The notes under the pieces were generated by a model. That model did not search any database. It was not told the DNA's origin and was given only the letters and a program-made list of their open reading frames with translations. Shown piece after piece: positions 63,603-64,000 of a stretch of 64,000 nucleotides of DNA; positions within the stretch are counted from its first letter, which is position 1; every line of letters begins with the position of its first letter. The stretch is from Phaseolus vulgaris (taxonomy: Eukaryota; Streptophyta; Magnoliopsida; Fabales; Fabaceae), in contig NC_023754.2 in the NCBI RefSeq assembly GCF_000499845.2, positions 30,891,869 to 30,955,868 of the forward strand, given 5' to 3'. The translations under genes and the position numbers were made by a program.

Positions 63603-64000
63603 AGCAGTTAGAGGTTGATGGTTGGATCGGTCTTGGCACTTGGCATTAATAAGGATTTTGTTTCCATGTATTGTTCCTAGTATCAGTGTGTTTGTGTTTG
63701 TGTTTGTTCTGTGTTTTTCTTTTCAGTTTATCTGTGTTTTCAGTGCTTTGACTTTTAGTGATGTAGTCCATGTGCCATGAATTTCTAAGTGAATGACTGT
63801 TATGTGTTTCAAATGCATTCTTCATTTTCCTTCACTCTATCTTCAACCTACCTCAAAAATACTTCCTTATTAACCGGATCTAAATTTTATCTTATAAGCC
63901 GATTTTATAAAGTTGTTGAGTTAAACTTAAAGTTCACTTCTTAATATATATCAGAGTCATCTAAGGTTTATCTCAAGAAAATATATATCAAAGTCATCTA
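63603..64000. other. ZF-HD 3' region and R2 repeat fragment at right edge
   Basis: The 3' UTR region is rich in GTGTTT repeats. From about 63880 an R2-type repeat begins (CTTATAAGCCGATTTTATAA, TTAAACTTAAAGTTCACTTC). Near the edge ATATATCARAGTCATCTA occurs twice (from about 63945 and 63982). Confidence 0.5.

Overview
This window is nuclear DNA from a flowering plant. The genes have GT/AG introns, the intergenic DNA is very AT-rich, and the products are typical of plants: chloroplast ferredoxins, MLO, COBRA-like, MORF, SnRK2 and ZF-HD proteins. The protein flavour and the short dispersed repeats suggest a legume, probably of the bean/cowpea/soybean group. That placement is inference from similarity remembered, not from a search. 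Exon limits were read by hand from splice sites and reading-frame continuity; all multi-exon models except the left-edge one join in frame from start to stop.

Layout, left to right. The 5' part of an unidentified minus-strand gene lies at 1-1010. A bifunctional thiamine-biosynthesis gene (HMP-P kinase plus TMP synthase, TH1 type) is at 3942-9056 on +. A SnRK2 group-1 osmotic-stress kinase follows at 10079-12845 on -, convergent with TH1. A TM9SF/nonaspanin gene is at 15819-21277 on +. Three intronless chloroplast ferredoxin genes sit at 23042, 28513 and 32078 on +, separated by a duplicated non-coding block. An MLO gene is at 33185-36987 on -, and a MORF1-type organellar RNA-editing factor with a long 13-residue repeat tract is at 40053-42226 on +. 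A tRNA-Arg(UCG) gene at 43992-44065 on - is followed by CPSF73-I at 44311-46584 on +. ZRF1/DNAJC2 (J domain plus two SANT domains) is at 48121-50061 on -, with an apparent 1.66-kb intron in its 5' UTR. A COBRA-like GPI-anchored protein gene is at 53469-56103 on +. About 7 kb of AT-rich DNA with CACTA-like MITEs and a large inverted repeat precedes a small ZF-HD gene at 63063-63602 on +.

The genes do not form a pathway; apart from the ferredoxin cluster they are unrelated neighbours. The ferredoxin cluster is the most informative part. The first and third genes are almost identical in coding sequence but their flanks have diverged, which suggests gene conversion. All three promoters carry a G-box plus I-box light module. 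One of two duplicated spacers carries a Mutator-type MITE whose empty site survives in the other spacer. A family of 200-500 bp dispersed repeats also occurs between genes and inside introns. I found no CRISPR, phage or other novel multi-gene system; the remarkable features here are repeat structure and gene evolution.
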